A stretch of 64,000 nt of DNA from Ascaphus truei (taxonomy: Eukaryota; Chordata; Amphibia; Anura; Ascaphidae), in NCBI GenBank assembly GCA_036426205.1, contig CM071573.1, positions 43,574,643 through 43,638,642 of the forward strand, read 5' to 3'. The notes below the pieces were generated by a model. The model did not search any database. It was given only the letters and a program-made list of their open reading frames with translations, and was not told the origin of the DNA. Positions 22,701-33,289 of this stretch are shown here, piece by piece (positions within the stretch are counted from its first letter, which is position 1; the number at the start of each line of letters is the position of its first letter). A program made the translations under genes and the position numbers.

Positions 22701-22952
22701 CTTTCATAAATGTGCTCCTTTGCTTCTCCGCGTTCCTCGGGCGGATGTTCCGTCACTGGGAGGCGGGCTTTGGGGAGGAAGGTACTTCCTGCTTCCGATC
22801 CCCTTCTGACGCACTGATCTCGTCAATATCGTCAATAACAAGCTCTGAAATTTGCCCTATGCTTTCGTGCGCATGCGCACACTTCTTCTGGGGGTATCCC
22901 CTGAACATCCGCCCGAGGAACGCGGAGAAGCGCAGGAGCACGTTTATGAAAG
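22701..22952. repeat. Inverted repeat, 50-bp arms
   Basis: Left arm 22701-22750 (CTTTCATAAATGTGCTCCTT onward, including TTCCTCGGGCGGATGTTC) returns in complement at 22903-22952 with few changes; spacer about 150 bp. The right arm ends two bases before the hammerhead-like module at 22955, so the 5' flank of that module is inverted-duplicated. Open frames on both strands here share peptides for this reason. Confidence 0.8.
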
Positions 22953-22954
22953 AG

Positions 22955-22992
22955 CTCTTTGACAAAGGGCTGCTGTCCGAAACGCGTCAGAG
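22955..22992 (+). ncRNA. Hammerhead-like module, best-preserved copy
   Basis: Outer stem CTCT (22955-22958), core TTGACAA (22959-22965), extra A, hairpin GGGC/GTCC with a TGCT loop (22967-22978), GAA, palindrome ACGCGT (22982-22987), C, then AGAG (22989-22992) pairing fully with CTCT. The putative cleavage triplet is GTC, the canonical one. Core positions 3 and 8 are T and A, a compensated change from C and G, which pair in the hammerhead fold. A CATTAAA-type stretch follows downstream. The extra A before the hairpin is not canonical, so activity is uncertain. Confidence 0.5.
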
Positions 22993-24245
22993 TGCTGACC
23001 TATTAGTTCACCATGATGTCTACCATAGATTAAAGTGTTTTTAACCCCATATTTGCTGGTGTCTAGCCCCCTAACCTTTACTGCTGTGCTCCGTTTTATT
23101 TCTACGTGAAATCTCCTTGGTGTCCTATACTGTATGTAGTTAGTTCTTTATGTAACTATGCTTTTTGAGTGTTTCCTATTGGGCCTGGTATTCCTTTGAT
23201 TAGAATATCAATTCCAGATATGACAGGTCATCCTGGATTCCCCAGTATGTGTATTTTGGGGAGCATGTAAAATGTTCCTGGTTTGGGTCATCAGGGATGA
23301 GACTGATACAGTTTTTGATATTTTTGGGGAATAGTTTGATCGTGTCCTCTAGTTCCTTGGTGTATTGTTCTGTGGGGTTGTTGGGTAATTCTGTGTAGTA
23401 CGTATAATCTGTTGTCTGTTTGTTTTTATAGATCTAGTCCTAATGGTTGTGAATAACAATTACACCCTTTTGTCTGCTGACTTCATGACAATATGTTTAT
23501 TTTTAAGGATTGTATTGCTCTTCCTTCCAATGGGGTAAGGTTGTTTTGTTATCTGTCTTGTGTGGTTTAGAGATAGAAATGAATGTACTGTAAGAAGTCC
23601 TCCGGCAGCAGCGGCGGCAGCAGAAGGGAGATTGTGACACAGCGCTGCGTAGTAGATATAGGCAATGATTCTGGTTTGTAATGTAGAGCTAATGCATTAA
23701 GGAAAATAGACTATGGCATGATGTCACAGAATGTTAATGTACAGTGCAGGCTGCAATTAGATTTAATGGTGTTGTTTTATATAAAGAAAGCAATGTTCTT
23801 TTTTTTCTAATAAAGGGACTTTCTGCTTTTCCTTTGCCAGTAAGTGTTTGGCTCGGATTATAAATCAACCCTTTTTCTGCAAAAAAAAAAAAAAAAGAGT
23901 ACATCACATTGAGTTTGATTTACTAGCATTAGGAACATACAGTGAGTGCTAGAAGGATGGTTAAGTGCTTTTACTGTACTTTACATTATTTCAACAACAG
24001 CACAGCTACTGGAAGAATTGTTAACCCATGAAACACTGTTTTTTTTTAAATCAGGTATATTCTTTGACATGTACAGATGTAGCAGATGTTATTGCACGTG
24101 TTAACGTGATGCATTGTTAATGCAACTTTGTAGCACCAACATTGAAAAACAATGATAGCATGTGTTATCTCCTTAAATATTAATGCATTTTTTGTGTTAT
24201 TCTGCATTATAATACATTAATGCACTATACTGGTTTGCCCTAGTA
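22993..24245. other. No gene seen
   Basis: The first 100 bp probably belong to the terminal repeat carrying the module. The rest is AT-rich with an A-run at 23880-23896. Confidence 0.4.
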
Positions 24246-24414
24246 TAGGGGTAGCCACTCCATCCTCAAGCCGCTGCCAACGGTCAGGTTTTCAGGATAT
24301 CCCTGCTTCAGCACAGGTGGTTCAGTCTTTGACTGAGCCACCTGTGCTGAAGCAGGGATATCCTGAAAACCTGACCTGTTGGTAGCTCTTGAGGACGGGA
24401 GTTGGCCATCCCTT
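24246..24414. mobile_element. hAT-like palindromic MITE, full copy
   Basis: The most regular palindrome of the family, with the left half (CTGCTTCAGCACAGGTGG) mirrored almost perfectly. It is flanked by an exact octamer duplication CCCTAGTA at 24238-24245 and 24415-24422, strong support for hAT-type transposition and for the element borders. Confidence 0.88.
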
Positions 24415-25029
24415 CCCTAGTATATTTGTGTGGTCATGTCCCTTTAAATTGTCCATCTACATATAGCATTTAATCACCCCATGTACCATATACAGCAAGA
24501 GCCCATACAGGATAACATGCTTGGGGACCCTCTCGTTTCATTCACTGCCTGGTTATGGGGTCCCTACTTATATAATTGCTTTCTAATTTGCCCTTATATG
24601 GCACTCTTTTGCGGGGGTCTCCACCGGCTACGCTTTGTCAGCTGTCGGTTTGCTTTGCTTCAATTATGATCTCTAAGTGATGGCGACCGTCTGATTAGGG
24701 TGTAATTCAGTACTGGTTTACTCTTAACTGAAGACCTTCTCTCCACACTGCTATGTGTTATTACCATTTCAGCCCTGTGATTGCATTTGCCATATTATTT
24801 GTTTCAAGTCTGCAGCTACATTGTTGTCATGATTAGAATGTACTCAATGTGTTTCTGTAATGGCTCTGTGACGTTCCCATTGCTTTTTATTCTCCTTGTG
24901 CACTTGTATTATAGCATTGTCTGTCACTGTTCATATTTGCTGACGTCTTGCTCGGAAATCTTTCCACTTCCCATGTTTGCACCCTTTTTCGTGGGGTTTA
25001 AATGAAGGCCTTTTATGTTTGTTCAGATT
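24415..25029. other. No gene seen
   Basis: Probable PLE-type terminal-repeat leader near the right end, with no recognisable coding sequence. Confidence 0.35.
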
Positions 25030-25069
25030 GGTCTTGAGAAAGGTCCCTATCGGGACCGAAACATCGATC
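25030..25069 (+). ncRNA. Hammerhead-like module
   Basis: Outer stem GGTC (25030-25033), core TTGAGAA, extra A, a perfect 6-bp hairpin GGTCCC/GGGACC with TATC loop, GAAACATC, then GATC (25066-25069) pairing with GGTC (one G-U). The triplet before the return strand is ATC, an allowed NUH site. Core positions 3 and 8 are again T and A. ACAT in place of palindromic ACGT could be one CpG-decay step. Confidence 0.48.
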
Positions 25070-26212
25070 TAATACATTGTGCACCTTTTCTTGTAAATCG
25101 GGTTTCTCCCTCTGGCTTCTGCACGCACCAAAACCCAAAGCAAATGCAGCAGGTCACACAATTCCTTTATCATCATGTGATATGTGCTGGCGATTCACTA
25201 GCTGCCTGGCGATTTTTTCTGTAAAAGCCTTCTAATTTGGCAGCTTTATGAGCCCTTAGGGATTTGCTAAACAATTTGCAACGAATCGAAGAAAACATGC
25301 TAAAATGTTGGCGATTGCACTTCAGATGGATTTGCACTTCTCTACGGTTCAGCTGGGTCAGGAGGGAAGTAAAGGAACTTGAAGACAGACTATCTATGTA
25401 GAGGATTGACAATTTGTAAAGCAGACCCAGGGCCGTACCCTGTACAGTGGAGGGGTTTTATCCCTTTTTTACCCACCATAACGTATTTAATGTGTGGTTG
25501 AAACCTATCCCAGCGTCACATTGCAAAGCCAGTATAACCAGCCTCACACTGATGTGACCAAATGGTTGAAAAACTGTCTGTGAGTAGGGTTACTGGCTTT
25601 GCAACCCAGGCTGTGCTGAAAATATGTGTACTGCGGCAGTCATAAGCTTATAGGGATCCATGTTAAAATGGACATGAAGAAAAAGGTGACACTATGTGCT
25701 CATTTGCATGTAATTTCCCAGAACCCATCGCTGCAGTGGAAGTACTGTATGCTATTGGCTAATCGGGAGGAGAAGCATTACAGACCTGTCTGAGACATGT
25801 GAATGTGCTCACAATAGATATTTTTATTTGCTGATGAACAGACCCCAAATACAACATGGCATAGAGTGAGAGTCTGCACCTCCAGTCTACCAGTATCAGT
25901 TGAGTAAACCAGGACATAGCAGATATGAAAATGGGTAGACAAAATGATCCAAGCTCTTTTTATGGTATCTGCCTTCAAATGTTTCTATGACACAGAGGGC
26001 TACTGTATGTATAGCTTTTTTTTTACGATTTGAAAGAGTAGATCAATTTCCCACCTGAAAGCACTAGTGGTATTATGTCATTAATTGTGTTCTTATATTT
26101 GATGCATGTTGGCTTATTCTTTGTACGGTGTGCTCATGTTCATACATATAAATACATTAAGAAAAGGCATCGCATATTTCCCTTTAGAAAATCCCATTGT
26201 ACAGTATTTTAT
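25070..26212. other. No gene seen
   Basis: Mixed composition without recognised repeats or coding sequence. Confidence 0.4.
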
Positions 26213-26499
26213 GTATGTATGTATGTTTGTATGTATGTCTGTCTTTATTTATATAGCACCATTAATGTACATACTGTAGCACTTCACAGCAGTAATTCAT
26301 GTGACAATCATATAAATAACAATAATACAAATACCAGATCATGGGAATAAGTTCTTCAGACATAAAAGTAACATTTAGGAAAAGGATTCCCTGCTCCGAA
26401 GAGCTTACAATCTAATTGTACAGATACAGTAGGAGGGCATTCAGATAAGTGCATCTGCAAGGGGCCAAGCTTTATGTATCAGGTGTATAGTGTTAGCCA

Positions 26500-27560
26500 C
26501 GGAGCTACTCATATGCTTCTTTAAGCAGGTGTGTTTTAAGGTGGGTATTAAAGGTGGATAGAGAGGGTGCTTGTCGGGTATTGAGGGGAAGGGCATAACA
26601 GAGGTGTGGGCAGTCAGTGAGAGGTTAAAGGCAGGAGAGGACTTTAGATAAAAGGGGGTAGAGAGAATAAATCCTTGAACAGAACGCAAGAGTCGGGATG
26701 GTGTATAGCGAGAAATTAGGGCTGAGATGTAAGGAGGGGCAGAAGAGTGTAAAGCTTTAAAAGTGAGGAGGAGAATTGAATGTGTGATACGGGATTTGAA
26801 AGGAAGCGAGGAGAGGGATTTCAGAAGGGGAGGCACTGACACAGATTTAGGAAAGAGTAGAGTGATTCTGGCAGCAGCGTATAGGTTATATTGTAGGGAA
26901 GACAGGTGAGAGGTAGGAAGGTCGGACAGCAGGAGGTTACAGTAATCGAGACGGGAGAGAATGAGGGCCTGTGTCAGAGTTTTAGAAGTCGAGCAACAGA
27001 GGAAAGGGTGTATCTTTGTAATATTGCGGAGTAAAAAGTGACAGGTTTTAGATACATTTTGAATGTGAGAGGAGAATGTGAGAGAGGAGTCGAGTGTGAC
27101 CCCTAGGCATCGTGCTTGCACTACTGGGTGTATGACTGAACTTCAAACAGTAATGTGGAAGGAGGTTTTGGGGCCAGGTTTTGGAGGCAGTATGAGGAGC
27201 TCTGTTTTTGTCATGTTAAGTTTAAGTCAGTGGAGGGCCATCCAGGATGATATTGCAGAGAGACATTCAGAAACATTGGTCTGTACAGCAGGTGTAAGGT
27301 CAGGGGTCAAGACTATGGAGAATGTGTAGGAGAAGAGGGTGGTCCACAGTATCAAATGCTGAAGAGTGGTCGATTAGTATGAGTAGGGTGTAATGACCCC
27401 TGTCTTTGTCAGCATGGAGGTCATTAGTTATTTTACTGAGGGCTGTTTCAGTGGAGTGAGCAGTGCGGAAGCCAGATTGTAGGGAGTCTAGGAGAGAATA
27501 GGTGTTTAGAAAATGGAGCAAGCGAGAGAATAAAAGACGTTCAAGGAGTTTAGAGGCAAA
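26500..27560 (-). pseudogene. L2-like reverse transcriptase, catalytic core deleted
   Basis: The N-terminal part translates to [20 protein letters not shown] and [16 protein letters not shown], the finger and motif A region with its aspartate. The C-terminal part reads SAISSWMAL, LKLNMTKTELLILPPKPGP, ARCLGVTLDSSLTFSSHI and LILSRLDYCNLLLSDLP, then FKSRITHSILLLTFKALHS. Between them, near 27300-27320, HSLDP jumps straight to LTPAVQTNVSECL. The stretch that should hold motif B (GVPQGS-like) and motif C (YADD) is missing, about 330 bp by comparison with typical L2 proteins. Several stops and frameshifts also occur. The enzyme polymerised cDNA at the nick in its day; this copy could not. Confidence 0.8.
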
Positions 27561-28419
27561 AGGCAGGAGGGAGACAGGCCGATAGTTAGAAAGACAGGTA
27601 GGGGGTCAAGCTTGCTGTTTTTGAGTAATGGTATGGCTGTTGCATGTTTGAGGAGGAGAAAAAGGTACCAGAGTAAAGAGAGGACTTAAAAATATGTGTG
27701 AGCATACGGATTATAGTAGGAGAAAGAGGTTTTAGGAGATGGTGGGAATGGGGTCAAGAGGGCAAGTGGCAGATGGAGAAGAGGAGAGGAGCAGTGCTAC
27801 ATCCTCCTCTGTGACAATGGAAAAATAATTAAAGAAGGCAGGAGGAGACTTAGGAAGAGGTGTAGGATGGGAGGAGGAAACAGAGGGGATGTTATGATGT
27901 ATGGATTCCACCTTTTAATTGAAATAGTCAGCAACGACCTGAGGTGAGATGGAGGAGGAAGAAGAGGCAGCTCAGTGTGGTCTGAGTGGGGAGTCAAAGA
28001 CAGAGAAGAGTCTGCATGTGTTAGACTTGTGCGTGTAGATTAGTGAAGAAAAATAGGTTTGTTTAGCCTGAGATAGGGCAGAGTTGAAACAGGATAGCAT
28101 AAATTTATAGTGAATGAAGTCTGCAAGAGTGTGAAATTTCCTCCAGAGGAACTAGTGCAGGAATGCAGCATGGGTGTGTGGGAATTTAGCCAAGATCTGG
28201 GGTTAGAAGGGCAAGAATGTCAGGGAGAAAGCGGGGCATGTAGATCAAGAGAGGAGGATAGGGCAAAGTTGTAGTTCTTGATCGGGTTATCAGGGTCTGG
28301 AGCAGAGCTCAGAGAGGAGAGGAACGAGCGTAAAGTGGAAACAAAAGCTGGTAAGTTAATAGGTCTCTGCAGAAGCAAGGGGTAGGTGGAGGCAGAGGAG
28401 GGAAGAAGCGAGAGAGAGT

Positions 28420-29208
28420 AGATGAGATGATGGTCAGAGAGAGGAAGGGGAAAATGAAGAAATCAGAGAGAGAAACGTTTTTAGTGAAAACCTGGTCTAG
28501 GTAGTAGCCATACTTGTTGTTGCTGGCTGCAGTCCACTGTTGATGGCCAAAGTAAGAGGTTAGAGAGAGAAAGTGGGAAGCCCAAGGGAGAGAGGGGTCA
28601 TCAATATGGCAGTTGAAGTCCCCAAGGAGAAGAACAGGGTAGTCAGAGAAGAGAAAGAAGGAGAGACAGGATTAAAAGGGAGAGAGAAAGACAGAAGGGG
28701 GATGAGTAGAGGTATGCGGGCAATAGATGACTGCCACGTGAACAGGGAGAGGGGAGAAAATCTGGACAGTGTGAGCCTCAACGGAGGGAAAAGCAAGAGA
28801 GGGAGGAATAGGAATGGTTCGGTAGCAGCATATAGAGGAGAGCAAGAGCCCCACACCTCCTCGGGGGTGAGGAGTGTGGGAGAAAGAGAGGCCACCATAA
28901 GAGAGGGCAGCTTCCAGAGCAGAGTCAGACTGAGTTAGCCAAATCTCAGTTATAGCAAAGAGAAGAAGAGAGTGAGAGAAAAAGAAGTCATGCACGGTGA
29001 GGAACTCGTTAGAAAGGGAGCAAGCATTCAAAAGGGCACAGGAGAATGGGAGAGAGGAGGGAGGGTGAGAGGGGATGGGTATGATGTTAGAGGGGTTCAT
29101 ACCAGAGGGAGTGGAAGTTGCATGAGGGAGGCGAGGACGAGAGCAAGTAGAAATAAGACAGGGACCAGGATTGTGAGAGATGCCCCCAGAAGCAAGGAGG
29201 AGAAGCAT
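28420..29208 (-). pseudogene. L2-like APE endonuclease with NPGP leader
   Basis: The minus-strand translation begins MLLLLASGGISHNPGP, then CALLNACSLSNEFLTVHD (start of the APE endonuclease), FAITEIWLTQSDS (the conserved glutamate region), GGVGLLLSS and HVAVIYCP. After a frameshift near 28700 it continues LLGDFNCHIDDPS (GDFN motif), YYLDQVFTKN and LSDHHLIYSL (SDH motif). So the main endonuclease motifs are recognisable in order but split between frames. NPGP at the N-terminus matches the end of 2A-like peptides known from some CR1/L2-group LINEs, though here the preceding residues (GGISH) are not the usual DxEx. Confidence 0.78.
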
Positions 29209-29330
29209 GGAAAGAAAGAGAATGTGTGTGGATGATATGTAGGGGTATATTTTAGTGCAAGGGGTGTAGCTGTGTAATGTCAGAGGGCGCAGGTAAGAGA
29301 GGAGTTCATGTGAACTGAAAAGGGGTGAAG

Positions 29331-30185
29331 GAAGTAGAGATGGAGATACAGTATATGAATAGAGTTAGAGACATATAAGGCTGGTAGAAAAAAGTGAGGT
29401 CACAGCAAATACAAAGAGAAAAGGTGGCATCCAAGCAATAGTTAAAATGTTTGCATCTTCTTGCATTTGTCTTTTACACCAAGAAAAAGTTGACCGTTTT
29501 GACGCATCTCTATTGCACAAAAGTGTAGCATGTTTTTCATTTTTTTTAGATATATTTGCATATATGTTCAACCAACATTTGAGGCACCATTAGAATTTGG
29601 TGTTTACCTGTGCACTTTCTTCCACTTTCCTTTCCCCGTGTGTCACCTTGGTCTCCTACCTATACAGTAGCTGGGATGCTACAAGAGGTGGAACTCCAAA
29701 TATAATAATGATTAGATTCCGGGTTTTATTGGTTATCACATTTCAATGGTTGTCTTTTTTATTCTTGGTGGGGAGGTTTGCAAAGGTGAAGGATTGAATT
29801 TTCAGCATGTTGACTTTTATCAAGAAGCCTTGCTGTTTCCATATGGTTAATAAAACGTTTCTGTCCATCATCCTTATGAACGCAAAGGTCACGTAGTTTA
29901 ACTGTACAAGAGTTGACACGTTTTGCCACTTGTAAGAACATGTTCAGGCCATTCCAAACTCATTAGGATCATCACTAGGACATTTTATTTCAAATTGATT
30001 TCACATTTAGAAGTAATTGCAGTTGAGCTTGGTTGCCTCTTTGCAACAGGGGCTGCTAATACTGTTGAAATCCTAATTAAACTCTGATTAAACGAGATTG
30101 CATGACATGAGCAGAAAGAGGGTAACATTTATTTCTCTCCTAGAGGCGCCAAGTGAGAATCAATTTGATTTCTCTTGAAACTGGT
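29331..30185. other. No gene; candidate conserved non-coding patch
   Basis: 29880-30130 is repeat-free, complex and ATTA-rich (CTAATTAAACTCTGATTAAACG, GTAATTGCAGTTGAGC-like phrases). It resembles a conserved enhancer more than decayed repeat. No coding sequence is visible. Confidence 0.3.
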
Positions 30186-30720
30186 TGTGGCAGGACCGCC
30201 TGTAGGCGAGGTTAGACTAGAGTCCACATGTCATTTTCAGGGTAAACCAAATGTTCAGTGATTTTATTTCTCCACAACACAAATAAACATTTAGGCACAC
30301 TCATAAAATACAAAACTCATAAAAAGAACGCTTACTCCTCAGAGGGAGATCTTGCTAAATATTCCAGGCCCTATCTATCGGGCTGGCTGGCTTTGTGCAG
30401 TTCCAAACCCCTAAACATATACACCACAATAGTTATGGAACAATATTAAGTCCTTACTGTATCTTTGGTTGGAAATCTCTGTCCCTAGAGAGTTGTTAGG
30501 AAATTCGTCTGGATAGGCGCGTGCAGAGGACAGCTCTGTAGTCTGAATCAGCCACCTACTACAAGCAGTAGCCTCATAATAAAGCTGGTTGTCAGCTGTC
30601 TCATCTTACTTCCTGATTGCCCAAGTATTCTTACTGGGTTAACCTTCTGAGTGCTGGACGAAGGACTCAGATGTATGTTTTCCAGGCATAATTATCAGTA
30701 CCTGACTTCACCCTGTCACA
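30186..30720 (-). mobile_element. Probable solo LTR, 535 bp
   Basis: On the minus strand it starts TGTGACAGGGTGAAGTCAGG and ends GGTCCTGCCACA, so it has TG...CA termini with a short TGTG.../...CACA inverted repeat. An AATAAA lies in the last quarter (GAGAAATAAAATCAC). Flanking pentamers CTGGT (30181-30185) and CAGGT (30721-30725) match at 4 of 5, as expected for a 5-bp target duplication. No internal retroviral or gypsy coding sequence adjoins it, so it is best read as a solo LTR left by recombination. Confidence 0.6.
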
Positions 30721-31784
30721 CAGGTCAAAAGAAAAGAGGAAACAATTAAGGTTCTTTGTTGCATCATAAATTTCCCACTGATATATAGCAATAATCTAAC
30801 CCCCGGCACTGTGGTAGGGTATTATTATTATTATTGAACTAAAGGACTCTTATTGTATATAATTAAGAAATATAGTACCAATACATTTTAACTGCTCAAT
30901 TTTAATATGTGGCTGGCCATGTAGGTGGCTCTATAGCAGGAATCCTATGGCATGGCTATGCAACCTCCTGTTATTCTCGTAAGCACAGGAATGATGTGCA
31001 TCCCTCTTTCCCGGGCTGTCAGCAAGAGACACCCAAGATGTAATGTATCAATTAAACCTGTACTACCCACTTCCAGTGGTTAACAGCAACCAGCAGGCCA
31101 GGTTTTCTTTATTTCTGGATTTACCATTTAATTAGAGCTAAGATAATTGTTTAATTATAGCTATACAACTTGCTTACTGTAGATATGTGTTGCTCTGAAA
31201 ACATGGCCTGCTGTCTGATCTTGATGACTGGACTTGGGCTTAAGTTGACTGAATACAAAAAGGGCTAGGTATCAAATGCCCAGAGCCTCATGGCCTGATA
31301 TTTTCTGTCTCTTTGTTCCAGAATCCATCCTAAGGTGATAATCATGCTATCGGCTCCCAGAGCTAACGAAGTTACAAAGATCTGCTTGATATCGAGCCCC
31401 AACAGCATACGGCACTGAGAGGGGTTTGTATTTCTCCATGGAAAAAGCCCTGTTTCATCTAGTGCATAAAAAGCAACAAGCATCTGGAATATTCATAGGA
31501 GGAAACATAAAACCTTGAGGCACAAGAAACAGATTCACAAAATTGCAATGATTGTACAGTATTTATCGAGCTGTGTTTGACCGACTTTCACTTGAGCATC
31601 AGTAACATCATCAATACACTAGGGAAATGGGAGATGTACAACTCATATTACAGAGACAAACATGCAGACTGCTCGCATTTCCACATTCATAACCATATAA
31701 ATTGAAACACTCATACAGTATTTGTACAATGAGTTCTGACTTCTCCCACACTAGCTGGATTAACCTCTTTGCTGCACACAATGG
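30721..31784. other. No gene seen
   Basis: AT-rich, with an (ATT)n microsatellite near 30818. No recognisable coding sequence. Confidence 0.4.
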
Positions 31785-31855
31785 GGGTTATTCATTAAAC
31801 TGTCATAGTGCTGTTAGGGGCACTATCTCAGGGAAACTCCCATTTGACTGCAGTA
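31785..31855. mobile_element. Fragment of small MITE
   Basis: GGGGTTATTCATTAAACTG and GCACTATCTCAGGG match the MITE at 60071-60205. Only one end is present. Confidence 0.5.
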
Positions 31856-32720
31856 TGTACTGTATATCTTTATTTATATAGCGCCCACAGCTGTACAAAA
31901 GAGGCAAAACAGTGCAGGGAATTATAATACAATAAGTGCAACAAGGAAAATCGGAAAGGAAATCCCTGCCCTGGAGGGCTTACAATCTAAGGCCCATTTT
32001 ATAGTGGTAGGCGCGGATTTTTAGTTGGCTGACGTCAGTCAGCCTTTCTATAGAAGGGCCGCGCGCGCGCACGGCAGGGAGAGGGGAGCCGACAGACAGC
32101 GGCGAAGATGAAGAAATTCATCTTTTCGCGCCGCTGCCTGCGCTCAAATGTATGTGTATGTGTGTATGTATGTATGCATGTATGCGTGGATGTGTGTTTG
32201 TATGGATGTGTGTGTGTGTGGGGGGGGGGGGTAAATAATTGCACACATAAAAATAAAAAAATTATTAAACTTTTTTTTTATTTAAAAAAATCTTACTTTA
32301 GACTTAATTTCACTCACACAACATATACACACATATACACACACATATACACTTACCTGCAGCTCCCGGCACTATATACAGGAAAAGCATGTGGCACGTG
32401 CACGCGCGTTCGCATAGGAACGCACGGACGCATCCTGTATATAACAGCCCTAAGTGGTATGTTGCGTGACTTACAGAGACAGCAGCTGAGAGACTAAGTG
32501 CAGTAGATGGCAGTGCTTGGCCACAATGGTTGGTAGGAGTGACTGTGGGTGGGAAGAAAGGGTGCTTGGCGTACACCGAGTGTGAGGAAGTTCCACAGGT
32601 ATGGGGCAGTGAGGGAAAAGGGTTTAAGGTAAGAAAGAGCAGTAGAGGTGAATGGAGATAGTTATGGGTAGAGAGCAGGAGACGAGCAGGGGCATAATGA
32701 GAGATCAGAGCTCAACGAAT
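31856..32720 (-). mobile_element. L2-like LINE 3' end, split by MITE
   Basis: Two parts, 31856-31987 and 32454-32720, join into the same order as the copy at 7580: TATATAGCGCCCAC, AAATCCCTGCCC, TTACAATCTAAGTGG, CAGTAGATGGCAGTGCTTGG. The minus strand of the second part still reads like the L2 C-terminus (LPHTCGTSSHSVYAKHPFF). The split is explained exactly by the TAA-flanked insertion at 31991-32450. Confidence 0.78.
31991..32450. mobile_element. Harbinger-type MITE B inside LINE tail
   Basis: Termini GGCCCATTTTATAG and CTGTATATAACAGCCC are imperfect inverted repeats, flanked by TAA at 31988-31990 and 32451-32453. The other L2 tail reads CTAAGTGG uninterrupted at the same point, giving the empty site. 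Inside are a GGCTGACGTCAGTCAGCC palindrome, a strong hairpin around AAGATGAAGAAATTCATCTT (32105-32145), TGTATG and G-run microsatellites, and a CGCG-rich right end. Confidence 0.82.
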
Positions 32721-33289
32721 AACCCCAAATGTGTATTATTCTTTAAAGTGATCTGCACATTAACGATTGCTAATGGCTTGCACAGTTTTTGTGAATAACC
32801 ACAATATGTTTAAGCCGCCTCTGGGACATTAGGGGTTACATTTGGCACATCTCTTTTATATTCCGTTAGCAAGTTCTAAATTGAAGTTTAACTTGCAAAT
32901 GTACTGTAATCAAATCCACTTTTAAAGCAATAAAAAAAAGCGACAGCTACTAAGTTTCTTAATGCGAATGCATAGCAAAATCAACATGTCAAGCTTCTTT
33001 TCTCTGATCCCTGAGAACTGTTAATGGAAACCTTTCACACAATCCAATTTTTCCCAGAGTAGTAAATGAAAATGAAATTGAAAGGTTATAATGTTTACAT
33101 TAAAAAATGTTATTCCATACATAAAGCTTTTACTTTGTAGGCAATTTCTGCAGGGGGGAAAAAATGCGGCATCCTGTACAGTACATGTTCATATGTTTAA
33201 ACCATTGGAGATGGTGGACCTTGGGTTAAGTGAAAACATGTGACCAGTTCGTTTACATACGGGAAAGAGAATTTCCAAATTCTCACCAT
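32721..33289. other. No gene seen
   Basis: AT-rich spacer without recognised repeats. Confidence 0.4.

Larger units (their letters stand above)
26213..29330 (-). mobile_element. L2-like LINE, degenerate, 3.1 kb
   Basis: Non-LTR retrotransposon on the minus strand: an APE-type endonuclease (28420-29208), a linker with stops, a reverse transcriptase (26500-27560) and a 3' UTR ending in a (GTAT)n-type tail at 26213-26240. The tail and 3' UTR (TATTTATATAGCACCATTAA on plus) match the truncated copy at 52035. Coding frames are broken by stops, frameshifts and an internal deletion, so it is dead. The 5' limit is uncertain; L2-like sequence may run to about 29350. A clade call of L2 or closely related CR1-group is from protein similarity as I recognise it. 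Confidence 0.85.

Noticed and set aside
22712..23044. 110-codon plus frame and 70-codon minus frame with FSAFLGRMFR in both
   Set aside because: Explained by the 50-bp inverted repeat.
28573..29235. Plus-strand frames of 121 and 87 codons rich in R, E and G
   Set aside because: Antisense shadows of the L2-like endonuclease region.
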